Shown here piece by piece: positions 32,961 to 40,057 of a stretch of 40,057 nucleotides of DNA. The position numbers and the translations under genes are program-made. The notes beneath the pieces are model-generated. The model was given only the letters and a program-made list of their open reading frames with translations, searched no databases and was not told the DNA's origin. Position 1 is the first letter of the stretch, and every line of letters begins with the position of its first letter. Source of the stretch: GCA-2725625 sp964574215 (GTDB lineage Bacteria; Pseudomonadota; Alphaproteobacteria; Rhodospirillales; UBA2165); the NCBI GenBank assembly GCA_964574215.1, contig CAZNLR010000044.1, forward strand, positions 1 through 40,057. Direction: 5' to 3'.

Positions 32961-33935
32961 TCAGATAGAATGTTCCTTGCGCCGCCGCATTTTTTCTGCG
33001 AGGCGGGGTGCAACGCCGGGGCGACTCCAGGGACAAACGGCGAGACAGATGCCACAGCCGTCGTTCTCGTTGAAATAAAGCACGCATTTGTCGAAATCCA
33101 CGTACCACTTCTCCGTTCCCCGCACCAATTGCTTAACCGGCTTAATAGCCTCCGGCGGGCAGGCTTCCTGGCATAATTTGCAGCTGGTGCAGAACTCATC
33201 GACGCCGATATCCTGCGGGGCGTCAGGGACGAGTGGCAGATCGCTCAGGACGAAGGCAAGCCGGAAGCAGGGGCCGCTCACCGGGCTGATGGTCGAGCCG
33301 TGCTTGCCCAATTGGCCGATACCGCTTTCCACCGCGCCCGGAATGATGGTCAAGCGGTCGGGATTGGCGACACCGCCATAGGGATCGGCCTGCCAGCCCT
33401 GCTGGCGAATCCAGTCGGCGATTTGGCGCGACTTAATATATATGTCGTTATACTTCTCTAGAACTTCGTTCAAGGCCGGGCCGCTGGGCGACGTGGCAAT
33501 AAGATCATATTCCATGGGCTGCGCCAGCACGATCACCCATTTAAAACCGACTTCGTAACGGTCGAATACCCAATTGGGATCAATGGCCGAGATACCCACC
33601 TGTGTTGCACCCAGGTCTAGCGCCTCCTGCTTAACCTTTGCCGTCCAATTCGCCGCAGAATCTTCAATGGCCGTATCGGCGACGGGTTCAAGGATGCCTG
33701 CTTCGATTTCTTCGGCGCGCCGGCGGGTCTTGAGCCGGTCGCCCTGGTAATTGCGGCGGACGTACCACATCATGAGCTGGCCATGGGGCAGGGTCTCCGG
33801 ATTATCCCAATAGATGACTGTCGGGCGCCGTTTTTCCGTCTCCCCCAGTCCATTAATCTCATTCCCCGATACCGATGGGATCAGCGCCACTTGCTCTGGG
33901 TGAGGTTCATAAGGCCGGTCAGGGGCGTCGGTCAT
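32961..33935 (-). CDS. Reductive dehalogenase-like Fe-S protein 1
   Basis: 324 residues; ATG 33935 is preceded by GGAG at good spacing. The core motif G-I-G-Q-L-G-K-H-G-S-T-I-S-P-V-S-G, followed by F-R-L-A-F-V-L-S-D-L-P-L, is that of RdhA catalytic domains. Two [4Fe-4S] motifs: C249-x2-C252-x2-C255-x3-C259 and C284 / C294-x2-C297-x3-C301. No Tat signal. It differs strongly from paralogue 2 in the first 170 residues, so the two are old paralogues rather than a recent duplication. It may be catabolic rather than respiratory. The reaction and cofactor are inferred. Confidence 0.8.
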   Translation of the reverse strand: MTDAPDRPYEPHPEQVALIPSVSGNEINGLGETEKRRPTVIYWDNPETLPHGQLMMWYVRRNYQGDRLKTRRRAEEIEAGILEPVADTAIEDSAANWTAKVKQEALDLGATQVGISAIDPNWVFDRYEVGFKWVIVLAQPMEYDLIATSPSGPALNEVLEKYNDIYIKSRQIADWIRQQGWQADPYGGVANPDRLTIIPGAVESGIGQLGKHGSTISPVSGPCFRLAFVLSDLPLVPDAPQDIGVDEFCTSCKLCQEACPPEAIKPVKQLVRGTEKWYVDFDKCVLYFNENDGCGICLAVCPWSRPGVAPRLAEKMRRRKEHSI

Positions 33936-33998
33936 TGCTGGCTCCGGGCAAAGAAATGATGACTTAGAGCGACGCTAGCACCGGGGAGGAGGAGATGT

Positions 33999-34400
33999 CT
34001 ACTTGGGAGAATCGCGATCAGATGAAGTGGGAACCATATCGATCTCAGTATTCTGGACGATAATGCCAGGGTATAGATACTTCAATTTTTTCTCGGCTAC
34101 ATAATCGGACATGCCGGCCGGTGGTTTAATGCGATAAGCAACGGTATCCAATTCCTTCAGATGGGTTTTTTCCGATACAACGAAGCCATATCTTACGATT
34201 GAATCGGCAAAATTATCAGGCGCTTCCAAGACGACGAGCCCGGCCGATTGTTGCTGCATTGGCGAAAATTTAGGTGTGACAATTTGAGGATTATTACCCG
34301 TAGACGACAGAAAGGCGAACTGCGCAAACCGGTCCCCGCTAGCTGCGACCAAAGTCCCACCCAGCGCCAAAATCGCAAATATCGCAATGCGCCATTTCAT
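33999..34400 (-). CDS. Exported hypothetical protein (133 aa)
   Basis: MKWRIAIFAI followed by a hydrophobic core and A-A-S-G: a Sec signal peptide or N-anchor of about 21 residues. The mature part is small and polar, and holds V-A-Y-R-I-K-P-P-A-G-M-S then K-K-L-K-Y-L-Y-P-G. That stretch is reminiscent of the region before the catalytic domain in some subtilisin-like proteins, but no protease domain follows. It could be a truncated relic of such a protein or an independent periplasmic protein. Confidence 0.55.
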   Translation of the reverse strand: MKWRIAIFAILALGGTLVAASGDRFAQFAFLSSTGNNPQIVTPKFSPMQQQSAGLVVLEAPDNFADSIVRYGFVVSEKTHLKELDTVAYRIKPPAGMSDYVAEKKLKYLYPGIIVQNTEIDMVPTSSDRDSPK

Positions 34401-34654
34401 GAATTATCACCCTCAAAGCGCACATTTGTACACTTTTGATCGAAAAATTAGTAGTTGTGGATATCCGGTCGGTAGAATTGGAGGGATTTGGGTGCAAAAT
34501 CGTGTAGTAAGAATAAATCTGCAATTGAGTAAAATAATATTTTCTAGGAACTGAGGAAATTACTCATTCCGTAAAATTACTTTGAAACTCCGGTTTCGTT
34601 CATCCAATTGACGGGTACATCAATTAACATTTCAAATTGGGTACAGTTGAAATT

Positions 34655-35161
34655 TTACTGTTTCCTCAGCATTGTCCATGGCCCCCTGCAATGTTCCTCG
34701 CCACTTGTCGTTACTTCTCCTTGGGCTTTGCCGGCATTCCAATCGGTAATTTTGCCTTTCAATTCGCTGGATACCCAAAAACCGCCGCCAAAGGCGTAAA
34801 TTGAGCCGTCCTTATTAACGTATCCTTGGTAGTAGATATCATCCGCGCCAAAATTTATTCGGCCGTCAAGTTTTCCCGCTGTCACTTTGATGTTATGGCC
34901 GAAACCTAAAAAGCTGTCGCAGGATGCCGTAATGGTCCAAATACCGTCCAGTCTATCTAAAGAGTGAATTGCTACCGCTGCCGATTTCTCATTTCTTTTT
35001 TGAAAGGTGGGTGTCTCACATATCTTTGCTATTTCACGTTTGGTAAATCCCGAATCGATAAATTTCAGGACGGTTCTTTGACTGCAATTCCCGAAGGCTG
35101 TTTCCTGTGCATAAACGGGTGCGGCGAGGAATATTACAAATAATAAATAGAATTTATACAT
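34655..35161 (-). CDS. Secreted hypothetical protein (168 aa)
   Basis: A Sec signal peptide MYKFYLLFVI...A-P-V-Y-A-Q-E (cleavage after residue 18 or so). The mature domain has four visible cysteines, allowing two disulfides, and a Gly/Trp-rich C-terminal half (D-G-I-W-T-I-T-A-S-C, then G-G-G-F-W-V-S-S-E-L-K-G-K-I), suggesting a small beta-sheet domain in the periplasm or outside. AAGGAGA lies a few bases before the ATG. No family recognised. Confidence 0.65.
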   Translation of the reverse strand: MYKFYLLFVIFLAAPVYAQETAFGNCSQRTVLKFIDSGFTKREIAKICETPTFQKRNEKSAAVAIHSLDRLDGIWTITASCDSFLGFGHNIKVTAGKLDGRINFGADDIYYQGYVNKDGSIYAFGGGFWVSSELKGKITDWNAGKAQGEVTTSGEEHCRGPWTMLRKQ

Positions 35162-35501
35162 AGAATATCTCCTTTTAGGAGCATATTAGCACGCATTGTT
35201 AAAAGCAGAAACTAAAAATAGATTTAATAAAACATTTTGCATGTATAAGGTGTATATCGGGTAATGTTGAAAGAAACGTCGAATGCGAATGCTGAAGAGT
35301 AGTTTCCGTTAAACCGGAAATGCGAGAAGGTTTAGAGCAAATTCAGCATGAAATAAGAGAATAAAATTCCCGATTTAAGACTAAACTTAAATTTCTAATA
35401 TATTTATTAGGAATAATATTATATGTAATTATTTTTTTAGTTGTAATTAACTATCACTGAATTTATAAATCATCCGATATTCTATCAATGAGGGAAAAAA
35501 C
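35162..35501. other. AT-rich intergenic region with a small hairpin
   Basis: About 340 bases, AT-rich, no gene seen. TTTCCG-TTAAAC-CGGAAA (35303-35320) is a perfect 6-bp inverted repeat. The right half should carry the promoter of the outer-membrane protein gene and the left half the promoter of the secreted protein at 35161, which are divergent across it. Confidence 0.5.
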
Positions 35502-36188
35502 ATGAGGAAGATTTTTTTAGCGGTAGTTGCCATTACAGTTGCGCTGGGATTACCGATTTCTGCTGCAAAAGCAGCCGGAGAAAAAAGTGGTGCTTTTTTT
35601 CGGCTGCAACCCGGAGCAATCTTGTTCAATGATATCGGTTTTTCCGCTGCGGCGAGCGCTTATGGCGTTACGGTTACTGCCTCGGGCAATTTTACCTTTG
35701 ATCCCGGTTACGGGGTTACCGGCGCCCTCGGTTATCAATTTAATGAATTCGTCAGCATAGAAGGTGAAGTTGGCTACGGCGTCGTTGAATATAACAATGT
35801 CGAAGGCAACTTGAACGCTACGGTGGGTGGAACGACCTACACGGTATCCGGCAGCGCCGATATTGATGGCGAAGTGGAAATGCTCACCGGGATCGCAAAC
35901 ATTATTTTGTCGCCCATGGGTAAAGAGAAATTCTCGCCCTACGTCGGCGGCGGAATCGGAGTTGTTGATTGGGAAGATAAAGTCAATTCCGTCGGTACAT
36001 TGACCGTCAACGGGAAAGAAACCGGTACGGATTTGATGGCCAATGGCATTGTCGGCTTTGACTATAAAATGGATGATGATATAGCGATTGGCGCCCGATA
36101 TCGGTATCTTTGGGCTGATACGGGGCAGTCCGGCTTGGACGACGCGACCGCTCACTCCTTTATGCTTTCCCTTAAGGTAAGCTTTTGA
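35502..36188 (+). CDS. Outer-membrane beta-barrel protein
   Basis: 228 residues with a signal peptide (MRKIFLAVVA...A-A-K-A-A-G). The mature chain alternates hydrophobic and polar residues in strands, with G-Y-G-V-T-G-A-L-G-Y, E-G-E-V-G-Y-G-V-V-E-Y and I-G-A-R-Y-R-Y-L-W. It ends L-S-L-K-V-S-F: a C-terminal phenylalanine as required for barrel assembly. The size fits eight-stranded OmpA/OprF- or opacity-type porins. A strong terminator follows. Function beyond an integral outer-membrane barrel is not visible. Confidence 0.88.
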   Translation: MRKIFLAVVAITVALGLPISAAKAAGEKSGAFFRLQPGAILFNDIGFSAAASAYGVTVTASGNFTFDPGYGVTGALGYQFNEFVSIEGEVGYGVVEYNNVEGNLNATVGGTTYTVSGSADIDGEVEMLTGIANIILSPMGKEKFSPYVGGGIGVVDWEDKVNSVGTLTVNGKETGTDLMANGIVGFDYKMDDDIAIGARYRYLWADTGQSGLDDATAHSFMLSLKVSF

Positions 36189-36202
36189 GTCAAGTAATAT
36201 AC

Positions 36203-36234
36203 GGGAACATGTAGCAACTGCATGTTCCCTTTTT
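36203..36234 (+). terminator. Rho-independent terminator of the barrel-protein gene
   Basis: GGGAACATG (36203-36211) and CATGTTCCC (36221-36229) form a perfect 9-bp stem with a 9-base loop, directly followed by TTTTT. It lies 15 bases past the stop of the outer-membrane protein. Confidence 0.9.
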
Positions 36235-36367
36235 CCCCAATTGGAGAAATCACGATCCCAGACTACCGAGCCTGAAAAATGGGTCGGAGTAATGCTTTGT
36301 ACCAGACAACTAGAAAACAGGTGTGACTTTTAAATAGGACGTGCAGAAGTCGTCGGAAAAAACAGTG

Positions 36368-37036
36368 TTAATCGGATTCGATCGAATCAAATAGTTCAAA
36401 ATTCTCTATCCGGACATTAAATGCAATCGTGACCCTTTCGCTAACGCCTTGATAGGGATTTACCATATGGCGGAGCCAGGCCGGAAAGCAATAGATTCGG
36501 CCGCTTTCCGGCTGAAACCGAATGCTTTGCCCGAAAGGATTTCCCGGAACCGGTACCATTTCGACCCCGTGGCGCGGATCAAAAAATTCTATGCAGCCGG
36601 CGTCATCTGGAAGGTCTGACGTCTCTTCGTCAATACCGTCTTGAATATAATATACCCCCGACCAGGCGCTTCCTGGATGGGTATGCATTTTATGATATCC
36701 GCCTTTGCGCAATATGTTAGCCCAGGCAATAAATGTTGTATCGGCGCCAAACTGGTTTTCCGACAGTCCCGTCGATACTTTCGACAATTCCGTAACGGCT
36801 TCGGAAATATATTCGATTAAGGTTCCGATTTCCGGGTAATTCCAACTGTGCACATCGTCGGACGAATGCCAGCCGCCGATCACGCTTTTTGCATTGCCGG
36901 TGTCTTGCCGCTCTTTTTCGTGGACAATTTCGAGTAAACGACGGTTTAACCTTTCCGTACTCGGATACAATTTGCTGAATATCGGTGTTGGCCAAGCGAG
37001 TTTAACACCGTTTTCCAGTTCGACTTTCAACTTCAT
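36368..37036 (-). CDS. TIGR02466-like 2-oxoglutarate/Fe(II) oxygenase
   Basis: 222 residues. The iron-binding segment reads Y-H-K-M-H-T-H-P-G-S-A-W-S-G-V-Y-Y-I, followed by G-C-I-E-F-F-D-P-R and later W-L-R-H-M-V-N-P-Y with R-V-T-I-A-F-N: the H-x-H ... H ... R pattern of this double-stranded beta-helix family. The protein should use Fe(II) and 2-oxoglutarate in the cytoplasm. Members occur in phages and bacteria and their substrates are largely unknown. It stands alone; the tRNA-Thr gene lies upstream on the same strand. Confidence 0.86.
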   Translation of the reverse strand: MKLKVELENGVKLAWPTPIFSKLYPSTERLNRRLLEIVHEKERQDTGNAKSVIGGWHSSDDVHSWNYPEIGTLIEYISEAVTELSKVSTGLSENQFGADTTFIAWANILRKGGYHKMHTHPGSAWSGVYYIQDGIDEETSDLPDDAGCIEFFDPRHGVEMVPVPGNPFGQSIRFQPESGRIYCFPAWLRHMVNPYQGVSERVTIAFNVRIENFELFDSIESD

Positions 37037-37235
37037 ATTTTAAAGCGCTCAAAAATGATTAAATTTAGAATCGCTCTACAATAGTTGGATGTCAGAAATA
37101 TGAATTAAACGGAATGTACTTATTTCATATCGTATTTATTGCTAGATGACTTGCATCTTGATTGCGAGGCTAATGGCCAGTTCTATAAAAGCATGACCAT
37201 GCAGCCAAATATAGCGTCAAAATTCTGTCGAAAAA

Positions 37236-37312
37236 ATGGTGCCGGCTGCAGGAGTTGAACCCGCGACCTGCTGATTACAAATCAGCCGCTCTACCAACTG
37301 AGCTAAGCCGGC
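37236..37312 (-). tRNA. tRNA-Thr (anticodon TGT)
   Basis: On the minus strand the 7-bp acceptor GCCGGCT pairs with AGCCGGC. The D-arm GCTC...GAGC, anticodon arm GCTGA-TTTGTAA-TCAGC (anticodon TGT, Thr) and T-arm with TTCAACT are all present, and the gene encodes ACCA at the 3' end. The T-stem appears to have one extra G, which may be real or an assembly error. Confidence 0.92.
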
Positions 37313-37444
37313 GCACATGAGAGGTGGGCGTGATATAGCGCCGCCCGGGTTCGGGCGCAAGTCCGCTGTCGAAATACCGACCACCGCCTGCAAGCATAAG
37401 TTAAAATCGACAAGATTTTGTAAGCGAAATCAATTTCTATGCCT

Positions 37445-38938
37445 TCAGCGATAATTGACAAATACCGGGCTGCCCCAGGCCATATGACCATTTTTCTGCT
37501 TAACGCGCAGGTACACGTTCGATCCGGCTTTGGGAACGGCCAGTGTGCATTTGTCCTCAACCGAGGCGGCGGCGGCGGGGAGAATGCGGTGCCAAAGATA
37601 ACTTTCGGACGGATAGCCACCGACATGCGTTATTACCGACCCACCAAACAGGTCCGCCGCTTTTGCCGACGTCACCATTTTTGCCGGATTGGTCATTTCC
37701 AGACTGAACGTGGTGTCGGGGCCGCCGGCAACTTCAAGCACCACGCTTTGATTGGGATTTTCCCGAAAGGCGCCGCTTCGCGAACTATATGACTGTATGG
37801 CTAGACGGTCATTGCCATCAATGGAGAACCGGTGCCGGCGATCTTCATCGAAGGGACCCGATGACAGGCAGGGGAAAAACCGTTCTATCTTGCCGTTAGC
37901 CACCGTTAGGTCCAGCGCCCAATCGGTAATACGGTCCATACTTAAAGGTCCCCACGGACCCCACCCCCATTCAAGGCGAATTTGGAAGGGGCGGGCAAAA
38001 GTGGCGTCGGGCGCGGCGTCTTCAATGGCATAAGTCCGGTGGACGACATTTCCGTCCTGGACCACCTCCACGACCTCGATTTCGTCTCTGCCGGTGGCGG
38101 CATAGGCGACTTCAATGGTATCGCCTGCCTCGATGGTGCTGCCCAATGGCAATCCATTGACCGAAAAATTCAGTTCTATGCGGTCTCCGGTCAACGCATA
38201 GGTGCGGCGGCTGCATATAGCGTCCAGGATGGCCGGCCGCGTCAAATCCTCGACCAAAGCGGCCATGAGGCCTTCACCGTAAGCGCCGGGGAAGCCCGCA
38301 TGATTGTCGCTCGATGCGACAAACCCGAAACGCCGTCCCTCCGCCAGCGCGTGGCGAACCGTGTTGCTGGTTTGCCGCCCTCCCGGCGAACCCGAAAACA
38401 TCGGATAGGGACCCCGGTCATTTTCGGAATTACCATGCCAAGAGTAGATTTCGACCACCGGCGTGCAACTTTCGTCAAACTCACCCCAATTGACGCCTCT
38501 CATGCCCTGCGCATAAGCGAGATGATGAGGAATCATTAGAGCGGACTTGGAGAGGCAAAATTCTCTCAGCTCCTTGACCGATTGAGCGTAGCAAATGGGT
38601 TGATAGTCGTCAGGGAAAACCACGCATTGATCGCCAAAATGGTTGGAATGCCATTCGAATCCTAAAAAGGAACAAAATTCCTCATCGCTGTTGGAATCGG
38701 CGATCACCTTTTGAACCCGTGGCCAGGTCTCGGCCAACCGCTCAAAGCCATTGTTGAAATGGGCCTCACCGCCGTTCCCGAAGGTTCCCAGGTCATGCCA
38801 GCTGGAATGACCCGTAAAGGCGAAAAAATCCAAATGGGTCCGGGCGATGTCCACGCTGCGCTCAATAGATCCGACACCGTACCCGTGGGCGTTATGATTG
38901 TGAATGTCGCCAAACACCAACTGCAGTTTTTCGCCCAT
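37445..38938 (-). CDS. DUF3604-type PHP-like metallohydrolase
   Basis: 497 residues. PHP-type metal motifs are visible: F-G-D-I-H-N-H-N-A-H-G-Y-G near the N-end, I-P-H-H-L-A-Y-A-Q-G and S-S-D-N-H-A-G-F-P in the middle, and T-G-H-S-S-W-H-D. The remaining C-terminal part (about 330-497) is beta-rich. DUF3604 proteins combine a PHP-like metal site with a beta domain; the substrate is unknown. No signal peptide. The gene lies between tRNA-Thr and rlmB on the minus strand. Confidence 0.85.
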   Translation of the reverse strand: MGEKLQLVFGDIHNHNAHGYGVGSIERSVDIARTHLDFFAFTGHSSWHDLGTFGNGGEAHFNNGFERLAETWPRVQKVIADSNSDEEFCSFLGFEWHSNHFGDQCVVFPDDYQPICYAQSVKELREFCLSKSALMIPHHLAYAQGMRGVNWGEFDESCTPVVEIYSWHGNSENDRGPYPMFSGSPGGRQTSNTVRHALAEGRRFGFVASSDNHAGFPGAYGEGLMAALVEDLTRPAILDAICSRRTYALTGDRIELNFSVNGLPLGSTIEAGDTIEVAYAATGRDEIEVVEVVQDGNVVHRTYAIEDAAPDATFARPFQIRLEWGWGPWGPLSMDRITDWALDLTVANGKIERFFPCLSSGPFDEDRRHRFSIDGNDRLAIQSYSSRSGAFRENPNQSVVLEVAGGPDTTFSLEMTNPAKMVTSAKAADLFGGSVITHVGGYPSESYLWHRILPAAAASVEDKCTLAVPKAGSNVYLRVKQKNGHMAWGSPVFVNYR

Positions 38939-39001
38939 ATATTATTCCTCTACTGACTTATTATTATAAGAGGGTCGGAAACGATTTGTTAAGCCAACCC
39001 T

Positions 39002-39811
39002 TTAGTCCTTTCTGGCGATCTCGTAGAGGGCGATGGCTGCCGCGGCGGACACATTGAGGCTGTCTGCCTGGGCATCGATAGGGATGCGGACAAGAAAGTC
39101 GCACTTTTCAGCGGTCAGGCGGCGGAGGCCCTTACCTTCGGCGCCCAGAATCAACACGGTCTTGCCGCCGAGATCGGTCTCGGCCAGGGTTTGGCCGCCA
39201 TCGCCGTCCAAACCGACTGTCCAAAACCCGTAATCTTTCAGCTGGTCGAGGGCCCGGCCCAAATTACTGACACGAATCAGCGGCAGCCGGTCGAGAGCCC
39301 CCGATGCCGCTTTGGCCAGGACAGCCGTGGCTTCCGGCGTATGGCGGTCGGGCACCACGAGCGCATTGGCCCCGAAGGCAGCGGCGGATCGCATGACGGC
39401 GCCCATATTGCGGGGATCGGTGACTTGATCAAGCATAACCACCACTGCTGTTTCCTCATCCTGCAGGGCGAACAGGTCTTCAAGCGCCGCCGGGGGTAGG
39501 GGGGCGGCCTGTAGCGCCAGACCTTGATGCACGGCTCCCGGAGGCAGCACCTGTTCCATTTCCTGGCGGCTTATGAATTCCGGCTGGATGGTCAGGTCAT
39601 CAATCCCATCGAACAGATCGCCGCCGTCCCGCCATTCTTTATTGACCAGCAAACGGAATTTCTTACGCAATGAATTGTCCAAGGCTGCCATGACGGCGTG
39701 ATTGCCGTAAATCCAGATTTTGCCGCCGTCCGTATTCCGGGCGGATTTATGACCCGGGGAAGGTTTGGACGGCTTGATTTCGTGGCCTCTGGAACGCTTG
39801 CGTTTTGACAT
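39002..39811 (-). CDS. rlmB: 23S rRNA 2'-O-methyltransferase RlmB (TrmH/SpoU family)
   Basis: 269 residues. The N-terminal 30 residues are Lys/Arg/Ser-rich, followed by the substrate-binding domain (I-Y-G-N-H-A-V). The SPOUT methyltransferase domain shows motif 1 L-D-Q-V-T-D-P-R-N-M-G-A-V-M-R-S-A, motif 2 L-I-L-G-A-E-G-K-G-L-R and motif 3 S-L-N-V-S-A-A-A-A-I-A-L-Y-E. It binds SAM in a knot and methylates the ribose of 23S rRNA G2251. Length fits RlmB. Placing it directly upstream of tRNA-Tyr is a common alphaproteobacterial order. Confidence 0.92.
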   Translation of the reverse strand: MSKRKRSRGHEIKPSKPSPGHKSARNTDGGKIWIYGNHAVMAALDNSLRKKFRLLVNKEWRDGGDLFDGIDDLTIQPEFISRQEMEQVLPPGAVHQGLALQAAPLPPAALEDLFALQDEETAVVVMLDQVTDPRNMGAVMRSAAAFGANALVVPDRHTPEATAVLAKAASGALDRLPLIRVSNLGRALDQLKDYGFWTVGLDGDGGQTLAETDLGGKTVLILGAEGKGLRRLTAEKCDFLVRIPIDAQADSLNVSAAAAIALYEIARKD

Positions 39812-39834
39812 GATCGGGCCTAAACTAACGAAAG

Positions 39835-39982
39835 ATTAAGGCCTGTAACAGGCTCTGTTTCCGATTTTCCGAAAAAAGGTGGATCGGAGACGGGCTGTTG
39901 CGCCTTTTGTGTTGACAACTGATTGAAAATTCTCGATAGAACGCTATTCCAGTATTAAGGCCTATAAATCAGCTCTGTAGTT
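39835..39982. repeat. Imperfect direct repeat upstream of tRNA-Tyr
   Basis: ATTAAGGCCTGTAACAGG followed by CTCTGTTT (39835-39860) recurs as ATTAAGGCCTATAAATCAG followed by CTCTGTAG (39954-39980). The spacing is about 119 bases and the shared core is ATTAAGGCCTRTAA plus CTCTGT. It may come from a duplicated promoter or processing segment. Confidence 0.6.
39912..39940 (+). promoter_or_regulatory. Candidate sigma-70 promoter of tRNA-Tyr
   Basis: A perfect -35 TTGACA (39912-39917) is followed after 17 bases by GATAGA (39935-39940), a weak -10. It lies about 60 bases before the mature 5' end of the tRNA, allowing a short leader. The -35 match is strong and the -10 is poor. Confidence 0.5.
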
Positions 39983-40002
39983 CGTTTTTGGGGCGCTTAT
40001 AT

Positions 40003-40057
40003 GGAGGAGTGCCCGAGTGGCTAAAGGGGACGGGCTGTAAACCCGTTGGCGTACGCC
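40003..40057 (+). tRNA. tRNA-Tyr (anticodon GTA), 5' part
   Basis: GGAGGAGTGCCCGAGTGGCT begins the acceptor and D-arm. The anticodon arm is ACGGG-CTGTAAA-CCCGT with anticodon GTA (40037-40039), and the long variable arm begins at the window edge, as expected of tyrosine tRNA. The 3' part is cut off. Confidence 0.88.

Noticed and set aside
33936..33998. Cobalamin riboswitch before the dehalogenase-like gene
   Set aside because: The 60-base leader lacks the conserved B12-box pattern and is too short.
1..40057. CRISPR array, rRNA genes or intact prophage
   Set aside because: No regularly spaced direct repeats, no rRNA signatures and no phage structural genes were seen.

Overview
The window looks like a chromosome segment of a free-living alphaproteobacterium, probably marine and Rhodospirillales-like. 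The basis is moderately high GC coding sequence, a Gram-negative envelope gene set (TolC, HlyD, outer-membrane barrel, lipoprotein), a TrmH-family methyltransferase of RlmB type beside tRNA-Tyr, and the general gene repertoire. The species cannot be named from sequence alone.

Layout. (1) Positions 1-1590 are a decayed edge. They hold the 5' end of a secreted-protein gene, an IS3 OrfA relic, an ArdC-like antirestriction fragment, a long hairpin resembling an integron attC site, and a terminator-like hairpin. (2) A selenocysteine tRNA gene (selC, 1589-1683) follows, then a DUF6279-type lipoprotein and a crotonase homologue that has lost both catalytic glutamates. (3) Positions 3479-3645 contain eight back-to-back small hairpins, mostly with 4-base loops. 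(4) Positions 3699-14881, all on the minus strand, form a complete type I secretion locus: TolC-like outer-membrane protein, two paralogous proteins of more than 1000 residues (FecR domain, variable linker, RTX-like beta repeats, C-terminal secretion-type end), ABC exporter and HlyD adaptor. The two large proteins are the obvious candidate substrates.

(5) Positions 15.2-18.0 kb encode a small membrane protein, an ArnT/PMT-type glycosyltransferase and an overlapping FkbM methyltransferase, probably for envelope glycan modification. (6) Positions 18.0-21.0 kb hold a molybdopterin oxidoreductase with a translationally coupled small cysteine-motif protein, divergent from a MarR regulator across two palindromic operators. 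(7) Positions 21.0-26.8 kb carry gamma-glutamyltransferase, an atypical SDR, SlyX, bacteriohemerythrin, a CBS protein and several small unknowns. (8) Positions 26.8-34.4 kb carry MaoC, a PflX-like radical SAM protein, a DMT exporter, an alkylsulfatase-like metallo-hydrolase, two reductive-dehalogenase-like Fe-S proteins separated by two tiny membrane proteins, and an exported unknown. (9) Positions 34.6-40.06 kb carry two exported proteins, a TIGR02466-like oxygenase, tRNA-Thr, a DUF3604 protein, rlmB and the 5' part of tRNA-Tyr.

The most unusual items are the twin FecR/RTX secretion locus, the paired dehalogenase-like proteins with micro-membrane partners, the molybdoenzyme with its overlapping small protein, the hairpin array, and selC without a visible selenoprotein gene nearby. 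All functions are read from motifs by eye; no database search was run.
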